A stretch of DNA of 64,000 nt from Acheta domesticus. Lineage: Eukaryota > Arthropoda > Insecta > Orthoptera > Gryllidae. The stretch is from contig JAHLJT010009419.1 in the NCBI GenBank assembly GCA_031308135.1, forward strand, positions 30,842,869 to 30,906,868, in the 5' to 3' direction. The position numbers and the translations under genes are program-made. The notes below the pieces were generated by a model that worked only from the letters and a program-made list of their open reading frames with translations, did no database searches and was not told the origin of the DNA. Numbering within the stretch: the stretch's first letter is position 1; every line of letters starts with the position of its first letter. Shown piece after piece: positions 11,701 through 23,335 of this stretch.

Positions 11701-13000
11701 CCAAAGAGGGTTATTTCGTATATATTCTTACGTACGATAACTTCATCTTTCCACATCCAGTTTCATCTTCAAAACCCGCTTGACCTGTTGTATCAATTGC
11801 TCGCTCGTCGTATTATTCAGGGTGAATTTGTATTTGAGGGAATATTTTATCAAAAATAAAATTTTCAATTGTTCAGTATTAATTTAGTCACATTTATTCT
11901 AAAATAAAAGTTGGGGAAACATTAATGGATAAAACATTTTCTACATAAAAAATATGATGAAAAGTAATTACGGAATTCATTAAAGTATCTAAGTTTGACC
12001 ACCTCGTACTCGCGTCTGCAGAAGAGCAGGCAATTGTTTGAACCGAGAAATCACTGGTACTGATGAGTATTATTTCAAACGAAATATTGTTTGAGTATTT
12101 CAAAATTACTTTTGTTTCTCTCTGTATGTTTTGGGTCTCACTTTATTAAACATGGATGTATGTGTGCGTTTCTTATACAATAACTAGTAACTCACTCGTT
12201 GTTTTACTGGTTGTCAGTGGGTACTTTGGCTCTCAAATTTTGCAAGGACACTTTTACAAAGCCGAGAAAACCTGGGGATTTAGTAGTAGTTTCTAGTATA
12301 ACCCAGATGGGCTATACTAAAAACTGCTACTTAAAATTATGCTGCTCCCAAAGTACCTAGAGGGCATTGTTGTAGAAGTCAAGCAGGGCGGACAAAGTAG
12401 ACAAAATGGTAGGATTGGGCGGGATACGCTAGGCGAGCAGAGCGAGCAGGATAGGTGGGATTGGTTGGCAGGCGAAGGGGCTGATATGGTGAGGAAGGCG
12501 ACCTGGACCGAACATGTGCTGCGGACGGGAATACTTAATGATTGAAAAGAAGACTGGAAGATAGTAATAAATACCCGCAACGCCGATGAAGCTGTTTGAA
12601 AAATTAAAACTTGCAGAACAATAGAATGATTTATAAAATTATTCATACATTAATATTCAATGAAGTTGTAATTGAAATTGTGGCCTATCGTGAGACTTAT
12701 CTAAATTGGGCAACAAAATTACTGAATAACTTGAATCAAATAATGATGAATAATATTAACAATGATACTAATAATCAATTACTCAGAAGTATTTCAATTT
12801 GTTTAACATAGTTAATTCAGTTTAGTTAATTTAGTCCTTTCGTTTCATTAAAAAATACAAATAAAAACCTACCTACATAAAAATAAAACTACGGTCTAAT
12901 GCCTTTTGCAATCTTCAGTAGAATCTAAAGTTCAACTTTATAATCGTAACTGGTGGAGAGTACGCATTTTCCTTAACTCGCACAGCACGGCAACGGACAC
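11701..13000. other. AT-rich spacer with a G-rich patch
   Basis: AT-rich DNA with a modest G-rich patch at 12360-12530. Apart from the hairpin at 12284-12329, listed separately, nothing was recognised. Confidence 0.4.
12284..12329. repeat. 22 bp near-perfect palindrome with 2-base loop
   Basis: Left arm 12284-12305 and right arm 12308-12329 are inverted copies matching at 19 of 22 positions, separated by GA. The loop is too small for a microRNA precursor. It looks like a cruciform-forming palindrome or the joined ends of a small fold-back element. Confidence 0.7.
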
Positions 13001-13860
13001 TTGCGCAAATTGAGCCCATAACACTTGAAGGGACACCGAGCGCTGCACGAGGCGAATACCTCTCTCCTCGACCCTGCTCGCTCCCTCCGCGACCGACGCC
13101 ACGCGTCACCACAACGGCGACGGCGAAATTGCCGGGGGCGGTGATGGCGACGGTCACGGTGAAGGCGAAGGCAACGGAGAAGGGGAAACTAAAGGAGATG
13201 GCGCTGGCGAAGGCCATGGTGAAGATGAAGGTGAAGGCGACGAAGAAAAGGAAGGCGAAGAGGAAAGCAATGGCAAAGACGACGGTGGAAATGGAGGTGA
13301 AGGCAGCGGAGGAGGGAAAGGCGAAAAGGAGGAAAGGAGAGGTGACTGCGAAGAAGGTGAAATGATAAGCGAAGATAACGGCGAAAACGAAAGCGAAGGC
13401 GAAAGAGAAGGAGAAGGAGGGAGGGCGAAAGGAAAAGGGAAGTCGGAGATAATGGTGAAAGCAAAAGCTAAGGGAACGGCGATGGGGATGGCAACAGCGA
13501 AAGCCAAAGGGAAGCTGAGGGCAACGGAGAAAGGGAAGGCGAATGAGAAGGCAACGGCGAAAGTGATAGCAACGGAGGAGGGGAAGACGAAGGCGAAGGT
13601 GAAAACGTCGGCAACGGCGACGGTGACAGTGATAGTGACGGCAACGACAAAGGCGACAGCAAGGAACTCCGCGCACTGCGGTCTTCGCGCGTCGTGATAA
13701 GCGGATGAGCCCCAGATGTGCAGATTAACGCGCCGGGGACGGGTCCGCTTGTTCCGGCGACAGCGACTTCACGACACCGGCGCCGCGCAAGGAACACGCT
13801 TCACGAGCCTTGGTACCGGCGCGGCGGCGCGCCCGCGAAAGTGGATGTACCAGAGGTGTT
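13001..13860 (+). repeat. GA-rich hexamer-like repeat tract
   Basis: From about 13110 to 13670 the plus strand is made of degenerate GGCGAA, GGCAAC and GGAGAA type units. Because the units are multiples of three, several frames stay open: plus peptides are K/A/T/E-rich and minus peptides are S/P/F-rich. No domain is recognised. The right margin (13670-13860) is a CpG-rich island edge. Confidence 0.7.
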
Positions 13861-13869
13861 TCTCACGTT

Positions 13870-16060
13870 CCCAATACTTATTCGCAAGGTTATCGTGGCG
13901 GCAGTGAATCCATAAGAAATTTGCGCAAACAAAAATATTTTTAAAATATACCTGGAGAAACGCATCTTTATTTGTTAACGTGAAAGGTATTTCTACCGAC
14001 AATATTAATTTTTTTCAATAAGTTTTAATAAAAATAAAAACGCCAAATATCAAAGAAAAGAATTTATTCTACAACGTTACATAAATGAGGAAAATAAAGA
14101 AAAGTGAAGAGATTGGTTGGTGCTATAAATCAATGAAAATGTGAACAATGAATGTTGAAAATTATACAAATATGTGATTTTCCAAATATACTATAAAATG
14201 TTAGTGCTGTAGCCTCATATGCACTACGATATTTGGCGAGATTATATGTTAAAATAGACGAATAAAACGTTTAGTCTCATTTAAACGATTTTAAATAACA
14301 TTTTTGAGATACAAATACTAATTTTCTACCTACAATTCGTATTTTGGAGACAAACAAAATTGTCATGGCCATTATCAAAGTAGAAAAATAATTACAATTC
14401 AAGTCTTTTCAAAACGTAGCTACTTAAAGAAATAAAGTTTTGTAGCGTATTTTTACATTTTTTAAAGTTGGAAAATTCTGAGTCACGAAATTAATAGTGT
14501 AGAAACCAAATGGTAATGGTTACATAATTCTACCACATCCTAATGTAGTGCTTCTAAAACGAGTATTATGCAGTGAAATTGGACCAAATTCCAGATTGGA
14601 TATCATCAACTAAATGATAGAAAAAGGGTACGTTACCTACGTTTCTGTAAAAGAATTAATTTTACTTTCACAACCAAAAAATAATATTCTGATTTTGATT
14701 AATTTTATAATTAGTAAGTTAAAAACGTTATTCTTAAAATATGACTTAATTACTCTCAAAATAAATAAGTGTACAATAATTAAGTTTAAATTAAAATCAA
14801 TTTCGGTAGCAGTGATTCTGGATCTAAATATTAGATTACTCGAACTAGGTCAAAACTTAACAAGAGAGAAAAGTACAAAAATACAAATTTCTAACCACTT
14901 TACGAATAGTAATTATCTTAAAACAATTTGTACATTTATCTTCATGTGTCAGCAAAATTTCAAATTATATAGAATCATTTATGGAAGGCTTTATGTCCAG
15001 TCATCTTCTTTTTTAGAATATACTGTTTTAATTTTCTATTGTCATACACAAAATTAACACAAATGGAGAGTTTAAAAACGAAGTTTGTAATTTATGTAAT
15101 TAAATTAATTACATATTTTAATTGAATGCTCTGCGGCGATTTCATTTTGTCAACTAATTTTGGTAAATTGAATTTTTTCAATACAAGGGAACTTCATTAA
15201 CCTCGAGGTAGGGAGGCACGTTCTGGGTTAAATGACCGGTACAATATAAAAGATCAGAATCACGCAATAAAAATACCAGAAATTATAAAACACAATTTTT
15301 ACACAAATTTTATTTCATAATTTATGTAGATTGGGTTACACTAAATATATTCTGCCTTAATAACCACCAGAAACATTACCGTGATTTAGAGGAGAAACAT
15401 TTAATATAATTAAGTTGAGAGGTTTCAAAATCTTACAGCATTATTTATGTGTTAATTTTGATTTATACATTGACAATGATTTATCATTAAGAGATTTGTC
15501 CCTCGGATAATTGTTTCAACATTTATTTAATGATTTTATGAAATTCATAAACATACGCAATTATTGTTTGCGGTTTAAAGACAGAGTTTGAATTGATGAA
15601 CTTAACTTAACGATGATATTTCTGAATATCAGTAACTAAAATGCATATGATAAAGGGACCAGAAAAATCATCACGTGAGCGATTCTTACTTAGATGGAAG
15701 GAAATATATAAGAAATATTAAAAATTTCAGTTGAAATTCCTAAATGTAGTATTCCTCACTTGTAATGATAAGAATTCAAATCGTTTTCACGTGAATAATT
15801 TGTTGTTGTAATAATTACCTTTTCCAAATTTCCATTTAATTTTATTGAACCACTCTGAGAAATGACAATGTAAATGTCCAAATATGTTTACTGACTTCAC
15901 ATATCCTTTAATATTACCTTCTTTACATTTATTAAAATAGTAAGTCCCTGGCACATAAAAATATTTTAGTTATTTTTACCTCAGTCAAATACCATGCAGT
16001 ACATTTTCCAATAAATAGATTGTCGAACGTTATTGGGATTCGGCGTTTGTTCCCGTGTAG
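13870..16060. other. Long AT-rich spacer
   Basis: About 2.2 kb of very AT-rich DNA. The only item that stands out is a 147-codon open frame at 14614-15057. No repeats or RNA genes were recognised. Confidence 0.4.
14614..15057 (+). other. Unusually long open frame in AT-rich DNA, unrecognised
   Basis: A 147-codon ATG-to-stop frame lies in sequence of roughly 70% A+T, where stop codons should be frequent. The product is rich in I, L, K, N and F with varied composition and no recognised domain, signal peptide or repeat. It has no visible neighbours, promoter or splice context. It may be a chance frame or a decayed element frame, so I do not call it a gene. Confidence 0.15.
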
Positions 16061-16800
16061 CAGCCTTTAGGCGTGGAACTATGGGGGGGTGGCGCGGGGC
16101 GGGCGACACCGCGGAGGGCGCCTGCGGTCCCGTGATCGATCCCCGCGCGCGCCGCAGCCGCCGGCGAACGAGCGCGTAACGCGCGGCCGTTTGCTGCTCC
16201 CGCGCGCGTGGGCGCTTAGCGGGGGAGGGGAGGGGAGGGGAGGGGGAGATAGGGGAAGGGGCGGGCTGAAGCAGAGCGGAGAGAAGTAGAGCTATGGAGC
16301 GGATCGGTGGCAGGAGGGGTGGGGGGCGAAGCAGAGAGGGGCGGGTTGGGGGGGACGGGGCGGTGCGGGGCAGGGCCAGGCGAGGTAGGGCGGGGCGGGG
16401 CGGGGCGGGGCGGGGCAGGGCGGGGAGGGGCGGGGCGGGGCGGAGCGAGGTCGGAAAGGGCGGGACTGGTCAGAGGGGTGCGGTGCTAGTCAGAGTGGGG
16501 CGAGGGGGAGAGGAGAGGTCCTGGGCGGTGCGGGAGGAATGATGGGGGAGCGGAGGGGCGGGGCGGGGAGGCGTGGGGCAGGTCGATGGGCGGCTGAGCT
16601 GCGGCCGAGGGCTAAACGGGCGCTGGCAGCTCATCTGTCTTGCGGCGGCGCTCAACTATGCCGCCCTCAGCGCGGCCTTCCCCCCTCCCCCTTTTACCCG
16701 CGCGCCAGCGCCGCAACCCATCGGCCTGCCTGCCGCGCCGACCACCACTCCGAAGCGGGCAGGTCCGGACCGATTCACCACATACCTCAAGTGGAGGTGC
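16061..16800 (+). repeat. CpG island with G-run array
   Basis: The island opens with CpG-rich sequence, then runs of GGGGA and GGGGC dominate 16200-16560, including consecutive GGGGC units at about 16390-16445. The plus strand meets the usual G-quadruplex pattern many times over and resembles a cluster of GC boxes. Plus-strand frames encode G/R/A runs without a domain. Confidence 0.7.
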
Positions 16801-17720
16801 GTTGGGAATTCAAACTTGTATTTTTTGTTCAATGCATGCAAATTATAATTTGCTCCAATAATTATTGATCTCGTACTACTTACTGTTACTTGTATACTAG
16901 AATGCTGTACAGTCTCAGGAGGCCATGATCTCAAATTGTTTTGATAAAGTTGCTTTTATAATTCATTACACTTTATTATTAATACTTTTTGTGTGCTTAT
17001 TGTAATATAAACACACAATTTATAGACCAACAACTTTTATAAGTTGAAAATTACTGTTAGGATAGTAAAAATCGCAATATTGCTTAGGTTTTGTTCGAAA
17101 ATTTCTAATTTATTCAACTCTATTACAACAATTAAATATTGTCTACACGTATGACATGAAATGCTTCATACACACTCCTTTTTGATGAAGAGTATCAGGT
17201 CTCAGCTTTTGAAAGGGAAATGTAAAACGGATTATTTATAATAGGTAGAAGTTGGACTGTCTTATCTAAATTTCCGTTCTTGAATTTATTATTAACAGTT
17301 GCATTGTGTTAACTCTTCTGTGTTTCAGTCTCCTAGCCATTATTTTCATTTTTAATAATAACTGGATTTTATTTTGAACATTCTGAACTAATAAATTACA
17401 CATTACGTAACTGTGAATGTATAAAACTTATGTCTCCTTTAACATTGTTGCATAAATGTGGAATTTTATAAATGCATACTCTTCAATTTAATGTAGAATT
17501 ATGACTACAATACGGAATTTCCGTTTTATATATTAAAATAAGTTTAAAATTTCACATCAAGATCGGTTCTAACCAAGAAAATGTATGTTTTAGTCTAACG
17601 AAGAACAAAATGAGATACTCTCACCTGTCAAGCAAAAAGAACGAACAGAATTTATGCTTTCACCAAATGGGGCAAACTCTCTCTCTCTCTCTCTCGTACA
17701 TTACCTTTCATTCTTAGCAA
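16801..17720. other. AT-rich spacer with CT microsatellite
   Basis: AT-rich DNA; a (CT)n run of about nine to ten units occupies roughly 17676-17695. No gene recognised. Confidence 0.5.
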
Positions 17721-18200
17721 CTCAGGAATTAGCATGCCGCCCGCAGCAACGGGGTTGCTTTCTCTCCATTGGAGAAGTTGGAGGGTGTGTTAGAAAACCT
17801 CCTCCGCCGTCCAAGAATGGCAGAACATTTCCAAGGGCCTGAAATTCCGCGGCTCAGTTTTCTCCCTCTTCCTTCGTGCCCTCCCTCCGCCGCGTGCTCT
17901 TGGCATTCCAAGCAGCCTGCCCGGGCAGGGGGTGGGGATCACACGTGGCAACTTTCAGCCACAACCCTGCCCCCGGAGATTTCACTTCCAAAAATTGTGC
18001 GTAGTTGTGGTGGAAGTGATGACGGTGGTGTTGCTGGTGGCGGTGTTGCTGTTGATAGTGTAGGTGGTGGCTGCGTTGCTGTTGAGAGTTTTGTAGCGCA
18101 ACCAGCAGGTTGCGATGTTGCTGGGAGCGGTGTTGCTGGTGGCGGTGTTGCTGGTGGCGGTGTTGCTGGTGGCGCTGGTTGTAGTGAATGTAATTGTGTG
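17721..18200 (+). repeat. GC island ending in a 15 bp repeat
   Basis: A CpG-rich block (17730-17990) is followed by a GT/GC tract in which GTTGCTGGT recurs at 18030 and 18045 and again at 18132, 18147 and 18162, a 15 bp period. The plus frame encodes glycine/valine-rich repeats and the minus frame Q/H/N-rich ones. Both mirror the DNA repeat. Confidence 0.65.
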
Positions 18201-19675
18201 TAGTGATGTAGCGGTGGTGCTGGACGAGATAGTGGAGATAGTATGATTCTTGTAATAGCGGAGGTACTGTAGTTTGGAGATGACCAGGTAGGTCATGAGT
18301 AGGAGAGAAGAATACGATTGCTATTCCTAATGCGTATGTTGGGTCATGATTGTGAGCTAAATTTACCTGAAGTAAAGTTGAAATTGATGAAGAGTCACAA
18401 ATTGTGTTTCCTATGAGATTTTGAACTGAATTTAGAGTAATCCTCTTAGTAATTCTGAACGCACAACTCACTCACCATCTCATTTGTGATTGAACATTTA
18501 TATAGAACGTATCAAACATTTCAAGTGCTAACGCTTCAGCAGAATTTAGCATCTCACAATTTTGAGTGTTACAATGAATAAGATATTTTCCATAAAACTA
18601 CCCTTTTACGTTTGTCGCAATTCTTCGTGTGTTGGAGTATTCATTTTGCAATGAAGTAAAGTGTGTATACGTTTACTTCTGGCCAATACTCAACTGCATT
18701 CACATAAACATATCTGCTGCACAAAGTTACATGCCACGTACATAGGTAGAATAAAAGCAAAAAAGCCCAACGTTTATACGACCGTATGTCGCGATTCACT
18801 GCCTTACGTGTGTGATAAAATGGAAATGGAATCTTTGAAGACATTTATTCCGCGCAGTGGAAACAAGAAAAGCAAACACAGAATACATCCGACAAATCTG
18901 TAAAACATGAAGCTACGCAAGGTTGGGCCGATCTCATGGTAAGTTACTTTGAAAACGTGAAGTCGGAATTTTCAAATCGTCAGAAACTATATCTCTTCCT
19001 TATCAATATTGACAGACCCCAACAATTACCAAAATTTGAGACGTAGTACGTGGTAAAATAATAACAGCAATAACAAATGCGTAATTATGACTATTGTACT
19101 TTATACCAGTAACGAGGGATATCACGAGATAAAAATTCTCACTATGATATTCACAAAATTCTACAAGGTACTTTACTTGCAACATAATAAAATGAATGCA
19201 GAACCATTAATTTCACTGTATAAGAAGAAATTCTATCTAGCAGGTAGAAGAGTAGAATACAAATATGAGGTTCTTACTCATAACTGAGTGGCAACTCACA
19301 AGAATTTAACATTATAATGATGCCCTTAACGACACTCTTTACAAACAGCATGATGGGGAACAGTTATATTTTTCAGTTATGTAATTAACATTACGTTACT
19401 GTTTTTATGTTTAATATACACAATATAAATTGTTAAGAATCCTCAAAAGAAAATGCTGCTGTCTCTTAAAGCTTTAACCTACTCTTGAAAAATAATGCTA
19501 GTTATAAATGGAACAAAAATGGCGGAGTTTTATTTTAATAACGTGTTAAAAATGAATTTAAAAAAAATACGCGACTGCTTTAAATATAACTTCTAAATGC
19601 GATAATACACATTTTACAACGTCATTTCATCTTAGAAAACAGTTGCAATTGAAATTTGACATCAAAGGCAATTTT
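18201..19675. other. AT-rich spacer
   Basis: No gene or repeat with clear limits was recognised. Confidence 0.4.
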
Positions 19676-20175
19676 ATTTACTGCGCGCTCTCGTCTGCAG
19701 CCAATGCCGTCAAACGTCGCAATAAAACACCAGCGGCGGAGGTCATGAAGAAGCAAAGGGACGAATTCAAACGCCCAAGATAAAAGTGCCAGTCGCTGTG
19801 CGAGAGTGGGTCGGGGCGGGAAAGTGGTGCAGTGGGAGTGGATGGGAGGGCAAGAGGAGAGGAGAGGAGTGGCCAGAGTAGGGGTGGGGTGGAGTGGAGG
19901 GGAGGGTCGTAGAGTGGGAGTGCATTGGCGGGGAGGAAGATGCTGGAGTGAGATAAGGGAGGGGTATGGTCAATAACGCCCAGAGCGTTGCATTTGCCAG
20001 TTAATTCCGGCAACAAAGAAAAAATTGCGACAGAGGCAGTATTTTGTTGTTGGGACGACGGGTTGCCATCGGGGGACTGCGGGAGAGGTATTGAAGAATC
20101 GACACAAAGCATAAGGATCGGTGTTCGTGGTCTGTGGATAGGGATCGGGTCTGTGTAGGGAGTATATAGCAAATT
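19676..20175. other. GC-rich island with G-rich plus strand
   Basis: A G-rich block (19800-19960) without a clean period is flanked by mixed-composition DNA. A 172-codon minus frame spans it but is S/P/T-rich and unrecognised. Confidence 0.4.
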
Positions 20176-20859
20176 AAACCTCACGAAAAATCGCAAACCC
20201 CAAACACGAAATGTACGAAACTTGAATCAGAACATTCACACTTCAATATTACTATCCTTTACGTCATTGTTAAAACATTACTTGAAAATTCGTTTATTTA
20301 GATTTAACATTTAATGTTACACGTATATATTACCACATTTATTAATTTACCCTTTATATTGAAACAAGTGTAACAAATATATATTTTACTTAACATGATT
20401 ACGGGGATAAATGTTAAGAAATATTCAAAATTGATGTGGGTCAACAATAGAAATATTCACATAAAAATAAACATACGTACTATTAAGGAAATATAAAAGA
20501 GAATTGACGTAAAACATGGTATTCGTAGATGTGTGTGATCAAAATTTATAATAAAGAAAAACTTTTATCATTAGAAAATAAGTACTACAATGAATTACAT
20601 GACGAAAGACAAGAATATGCCAGAAAATAGACTAGAGAAGCACGGCAAAATAAATATCGTTTGGTAAATAGTAAAGTGAGGCGAGCAAGTATTAATTATA
20701 ACTGAAAAAGAAAAAAATTGGAACAATACCAAAACAGGATTGATTTCGCACTTATCTTAAAAAATAAAGTCTTATCGTAGTAAATATCAACACAATTTCC
20801 TCGCCAAAGCTCGCACACTATTTCTCCATCGCAGACAAATCCGAATAATATTGTTCAAA
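20176..20859. other. AT-rich spacer
   Basis: Very AT-rich; no feature recognised. Confidence 0.4.
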
Positions 20860-21115
20860 ATTGTCTTCCACAATCGCGTTGAAAGAAGTAACGACGAGGG
20901 AAGTGAAGATTGAAGAAAGAAAAAAACCCTCCGGGATCGACAGCATTATAATTGTCACAAAGATGGCTGTCGGCGCTGCCATTTCTCACTGCACTCTCAC
21001 TGCCATCCCCGACACCACTGCTGGCGCGAGTTCCAACACTCCTCCAACAAACCCATCGGTCCTGCAACTCCCGACTTTGTCACTGACCTCGCCACCACTG
21101 TCACCTATAGCCTAA

Positions 21116-21336
21116 CTCAATGGTGTCAAGGACTGCTACTGGTGGCAATGGAAAACCTTGCGGCACTGTGTCATGCCACGAGCTTCTCTGCGCCACGAGC
21201 ATAGGGAAAGTAACCCTGCCGTTTTACAATACGGATGGCATTGCCTCTTGCAGTGGGGTTATGAACTGCGTGAAGAGGCGATTTCGTCGTGGAACTCGAG
21301 CCACGGACTCCCGGTCGTAGCATCGACTTTGACAAC
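21116..21336 (+). repeat. Dispersed fold-back repeat, copy A
   Basis: Same family and orientation as the copy at 28893-29134. Shared blocks include TGCCACGAGCTTCTCTGCG, CCGTTTTACAATA and the GAGGCGATTTCGTC block, and both end in ATCGAC and TTGACAA. Relative to copy B it lacks about 25 bp, and its inverted-repeat arms are damaged, several times by CG to TG or CA changes. No coding capacity is apparent. Confidence 0.8.
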
Positions 21337-21384
21337 GTTTGCCTAACCGATACTCAGCAACCTCCGCAGGTTCCACCAAACCCA

Positions 21385-21700
21385 CCACTCTCGCCAGTTT
21401 AGACGCCCTCTCACCACAGTTATGCCCACCTCATATTCCTTCCCCCAAGTCGCTACCCTCGAATTCGTCGCTGACCCCGCCGACATCGTCATCCACGTCA
21501 TAACGACCATTACTGCAGTCCTGCAACCTTCCGTCGCTTTCGCCATCCCCGCCACTCTCGCCTGCTCAGGCTCCCTCTCACCATTGCCGCCTCCTCATCT
21601 TGCCCCCAAAAGTCACTACCCCCGACATCATCGCTGACCTCACCACGGCCTAACCGCGGTTACCACTGCCCTGCAACACTCGCCACTTCCGCCAACCCTC
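21385..21700 (+). repeat. Imperfect tandem duplication of about 150-167 bp
   Basis: CCACTCTCGCC begins at 21385 and 21552, and CTGCAAC recurs at 21521 and 21671. The order of blocks between them is similar in both units (CCCTCTCACCA, CTCATCTT/CTCATATT, CCCCCAA, GACATC, TCGCTGACC). A related, more decayed unit lies at about 20980-21100, interrupted by the dispersed repeat. Confidence 0.6.
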
Positions 21701-23335
21701 CCCACTGCTGCCTCTGCCTTGTAGTCCTCCCTCCCTTTGCTCCAGCTGCATCGCCCCGGCTGCGGCGCCGCCGCCGCTTGCGGCGGCCTCGGAGCTCGTC
21801 GGCGCCTCCGCTACGCGGTCTTTTATAGATTTACGCGCCGCACTGCCTTAAGTCGCTACGTGCGTCCAATTCCCAATTCAATCAACGTCACCTTCGCGCG
21901 GCGCCGGCGTTCTGCACCTCCCTCTCTCCATCAACACCTCCGCCGGCTGCCTTTCTTCCGCCGTTCCTTTCCGTGTTCCCCTTCACGCCTTCTTTAAGCT
22001 TCACGCAACACCAAGGCTCTCGCATCTCTGTAGTACGTACCATTATCAGTTCCTTTTCTTCTTTCCCTCTATAGTCAGTGAGGTTATATAATCATCCTTC
22101 TCGCCGTCCATTTTCTAATCTTATCTAACCTTTTAAGATTAAGAACCTCTGCCCAGCATTTGCCTTGAACCTTTCATTTTCAATTTATTTTTGCACTTTT
22201 TTACGCTCTCCTCATTTTGTTGCTTTTTCTCTTCCACTTTTCAATTCTTTGTGTGTATAACTCTCATTCGCCTTGCTTTTTCTTTTAATGCATTACCCTC
22301 GTTCTCCTATTCCATTTTGACAATGCTTCTCTTCTCACTTCTTTCGAATTTTATATTTCCCCCTTGATTACATACGATGCTATCTCCCTTAGCATCAAAT
22401 TCGCCTCAGTTCTTCTCTTTCCCCTTCATCCGTCTCCCTTCTCCTTCTAGCCAACGCTTTTTTGCTTATACCCATGGCTGTTCCGGGCGCAGCCACGCGT
22501 TCCGCGTCGCCTTCCTGGCCGCCCCCTCATTCGCGGCCTCCTACGTTCAGCAGAGCGTCGTGCCCTCCTGCGTCGCTGCCGCCACAGCCTTCGTCCACGT
22601 CTCCACCCCCATCACCGCCATCACCACCGTCTCTGCCTCTCCTTATACCATTGGCCTCCGGCACTACCACTGCTGCCTCCATCACCTCTATCACCACCTT
22701 TACGACTACCACTACCACCACCGCCCCTGGCGCCACCTACGACTCCTCTCCCGCTACTGCCTTTCCCACTGCTTCCGCCGCTGCTAAAAACACCGCCACC
22801 GCCACCGCCTTCGCCATCGGTTCCACCACCACCTCCACTTTAGTCTCCGCCCCCGCCTCCAATTTTACCACCACCGTCTTCACCACCCACTCTACCACCA
22901 CCACTGCTTCCGCCACTACATCACCACCATCGCCACCATCGGAACTACCACCTCCACCGATTCCCTCACCTGCACCGCAGTCGTCACCATCACCGTCGCC
23001 GCTTCCGCCCTCGCTTGTAACACCGTTCCTGTTGCCGCCGCCGCTCTCGCGGCCACCGTCGCCGCCCCGCCCGCCCCACCTCCGCCGCCGTCAACGAGAT
23101 TGGGTCCCGGGGGTCGCGTGTGGAGGCGCGGCGAGTGGCGCGCCCCCGCGAAGCGCCTGGAAATTGTCTATTTCTTCGCTCGAATGCCGGAATTTCGGGG
23201 ACGAGCATCTGGACGAGCTACTCAATCTGAAATCTCTCGCCGTTCCACGGCCTGAGCTGACGTGTTGCTGCGGCAATAGCTCGCTTGTATTCGCCTCAAC
23301 ATTTTCTTTTATAAAAATGAAATTCGCTTCTTGAC

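Larger units (their letters stand above)
20860..23335 (+). repeat. Long pyrimidine-rich composite island
   Basis: The largest island in the window. It starts with a block related to the tandem duplication further right (20980-21100), then holds the dispersed fold-back repeat copy (21116-21336), a tandem duplication (21385-21700), a CpG-rich part (21735-21960), a C/T-rich stretch (22000-22480), a CCACC/TCACCA low-complexity tract (about 22560-23000) and a CpG-rich edge to about 23290. A 290-codon plus frame at 22462-23334 is S/P/T-rich and open mainly because the tract is poor in A and G. No domain is visible. Confidence 0.6.

Noticed and set aside
12284..12329. MicroRNA precursor
   Set aside because: The two-base loop is far too small for a microRNA hairpin.
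13129..13365. Lysine/alanine-rich histone H1-like frame
   Set aside because: The K/A/T/E pattern comes from the GA-rich hexamer-like repeat; no H1 globular domain is present.
18900..18950. 5S rRNA-like or 5S-derived SINE sequence (GGTTGGGCCGAT)
   Set aside because: Only a dozen bases resemble 5S rRNA; no internal promoter arrangement was found.
22462..23334. 290-codon S/P/T-rich plus frame
   Set aside because: It lies in a CCACC-type low-complexity tract nearly free of stop codons; composition alone explains it.
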